A program made the position numbers and the translations under genes. A stretch of 11,500 nucleotides of DNA, from NCBI GenBank assembly GCA_905221605.1, contig CAJNDS010002465.1:303501-315000 (forward strand), given 5' to 3'. Positions 10,661 to 11,500 of the stretch are shown here, one piece after another. The DNA comes from Symbiodinium natans (Eukaryota; Sar; Dinophyceae; Suessiales; Symbiodiniaceae). A model generated the notes under the pieces. That model worked only from the letters and a program-made list of their open reading frames with translations, made no database searches and was not told the origin of the DNA. Each line of letters begins with the position of its first letter. Position 1 is the first letter of the stretch.

Positions 10661-10954
10661 GTAGGGCTCAGGGCTTCCGGCTTATGATTGGGGCCCCCGC
10701 TTAGAGTAGGCTTCCTTAAAACAAAGAGACCTCAAAAAGGTATCTTAATCAAGAACCCTAGAGGCAAAGCCTGTCGAGATACCCTAAACGACCCCAGCCC
10801 CTAAACCCCAAAAAACCTGAGCCTGAAACCCCTCGCCTAAAGCCTAAGCCCCTAAACCCCCAGGGAGCCCCTACATTTAAAGGTTCAGGGTTAGGGTTTA
10901 GTGCTTAGGGTTCAGGGTTTAGGGTCTAAGCCCAAACCACATCAAGTAGTACAG
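10661..10954. other. Mixed repeat and unique DNA
   Basis: Unique DNA to about 10780, drifted CCCCTAAA-like DNA to about 10870, then TTCAGGG/TTTAGGG units to 10926. No gene seen other than the candidate intron of the plus gene. Confidence 0.5.
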
Positions 10955-10985
10955 GAGCATGCGTTTGGAGACTCTGGCCACCTGA
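10955..10985 (+). CDS. Possible terminal exon (weak)
   Basis: Acceptor AAGTAGTACAG, one base completing AG+G (Arg), then SMRLETLAT and TGA. Phase agrees with 10590-10660, but so short a frame could be chance. Confidence 0.2.
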
Positions 10986-10989
10986 AATC

Positions 10990-11127
10990 CTCAACCCTAA
11001 AGCCTGAACCCTGAACCCTACACCCAAAACCCTAAGCCCTAATCCCCCTCAACCCTAACCCCTAATCGCCCTAAACCCTAAACCCTAAGCCCTAAACCCA
11101 AAACCCTACACCCTAAACCCTAAACCT
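10990..11127. repeat. CCCTAAA array, partly degenerate
   Basis: Drifted units (CCCTGAA, CCCTACA, CCCTAAT) that become perfect CCCTAAA towards 11067-11127. Confidence 0.85.
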
Positions 11128-11210
11128 TCCGGGTTGGCTGGGCTGCGGTTTTGAGATGGATGAGGTGGGGCCTTTGGTACAGCAGCTCGTCGCATTGGGG
11201 AGCTTAGGGC
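11128..11210. other. Unique island, probably exonic, strand uncertain
   Basis: The minus strand reads CDELLYQRPHLIHLKTAAQP then TRK, ending AAG|GTTTAGGG, a telomere-type donor with consensus AAG. The plus strand reads MDEVGPLVQQLVALGSLGLE. Flanked by CCCTAAA on the left and TTTAGGG on the right, like most islands here. The minus reading is slightly better because of its donor. Confidence 0.35.
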
Positions 11211-11223
11211 TCGAGGGTTGGGG

Positions 11224-11400
11224 GGTTTAGGGTTTAGGGCTACAAGCTCTAAGGGGCTTAGGGCTACACGTTTTAGGGTGGTTTTAGGGTTTAGGGTTTA
11301 GGGCTACCGGTTTTAGGGTTTCGGGTTTAGGGCTACAAGTGTTAGTGGGTTTAGGGTTTAGGGCTACAAGTTTGATTAGGGTGTAGGGTTTAGGGTTGCT
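11224..11400. repeat. Higher-order repeat TTTAGGG + GGGCTACAAG
   Basis: TTTAGGG units punctuated by GGGCTACAAG or close variants at 11237, 11261, 11301, 11330 and 11361, spaced 24-40 bp. The composite unit has itself been amplified. Stop-poor minus frames here (NPKP repeats) are not genes. Confidence 0.8.
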
Positions 11401-11500
11401 CAGTACAGTGACCGGTCTACCATCGTTGGGGCTTTTGGGCTTAGCGTTCCTAGGTTCCCCATGTAGGAGCAAAGAGGGTCAGAAAGGTTAGGGTTTAGGG

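Noticed and set aside
10393-10704. Plus-strand 103-codon ORF as a single gene
   Set aside because: It crosses TTTAGGG repeat and C18 (read as polyproline). The spliced model with donor at 10486 and acceptor at 10589 is more natural.
11284-11472. Minus-strand 62-codon ORF with NPKP repeats
   Set aside because: Telomere repeat translation.
1-11500. Window as a true chromosome end
   Set aside because: Arrays switch strand dozens of times, are short and lie between unique islands; a terminal telomere would be one long array in a single orientation.

Overview
This looks like nuclear DNA of a eukaryote, most likely a protist alga, whose telomere repeat is TTTAGGG. That repeat, or a drifted form of it, occurs in dozens of patches on both strands. 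No ribosome-binding-site/ORF architecture, tRNA, rRNA or bacterial operon is visible. TTTAGGG is shared by plants, dinoflagellates, cryptophytes, chlorarachniophyte nuclei and chromerids, so the sequence does not fix the group. Intron-rich genes with short GC-rich exons in repeat-filled DNA favour a secondary-plastid alga over a land plant, but this is inference.

Almost every open frame of 60 codons or more is either telomere repeat read as protein or one exon running into repeat. The real coding signal lies in short (45-120 nt) unique islands between repeat patches. Reading these with GT-AG boundaries and requiring reading phase to agree across introns gives four exon chains. (1) Plus strand, about 806-2862: six islands with fully agreeing phases. 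(2) Minus strand, 5390-4397: a gene or genes including a basic, helical-looking segment, with one unresolved join. (3) Minus strand, 9731 to about 5427: a long gene with Gln/Tyr/Ala-rich low-complexity exons (YQQQL repeats, AQH/AQQ repeats). Seven consecutive exons from 8954 to 7067 agree in phase, as does the pair 6473-6361/6315-6204. (4) Plus strand, 10396 to about 10985. None could be assigned to a known family.

Layout: 1-800 telomere-like patches with two weak islands; 806-2862 plus gene, whose third intron-sized gap carries a GGGTTTATA nonamer array with a 370-bp AT-rich foreign-looking block; 2863-3440 unique DNA without a recognised gene; 3460-4380 telomeric arrays grading into degenerate CCCCTAAA-like DNA; 4397-5390 minus gene; 5427-9731 minus Q-rich gene; 9740-10390 mostly unique DNA with small direct repeats; 10396-11500 plus exons followed by telomeric arrays and a higher-order GGGCTACAAG repeat.

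The most interesting point is the relation between repeat and splicing. Many exons are followed directly by GTTTAGGG, so the telomere unit supplies the 5' splice site, and many are preceded by CCCTAAA arrays. Introns therefore often start on the G-rich strand and end on the C-rich strand and could fold into a hairpin that brings the splice sites together. One telomeric patch is flanked by a 10-bp direct repeat, as an insertion would leave. The window may thus record telomeric-repeat DNA acting as intron-forming or intron-expanding material. Splice sites and exons were called by eye; transcript data would be decisive.
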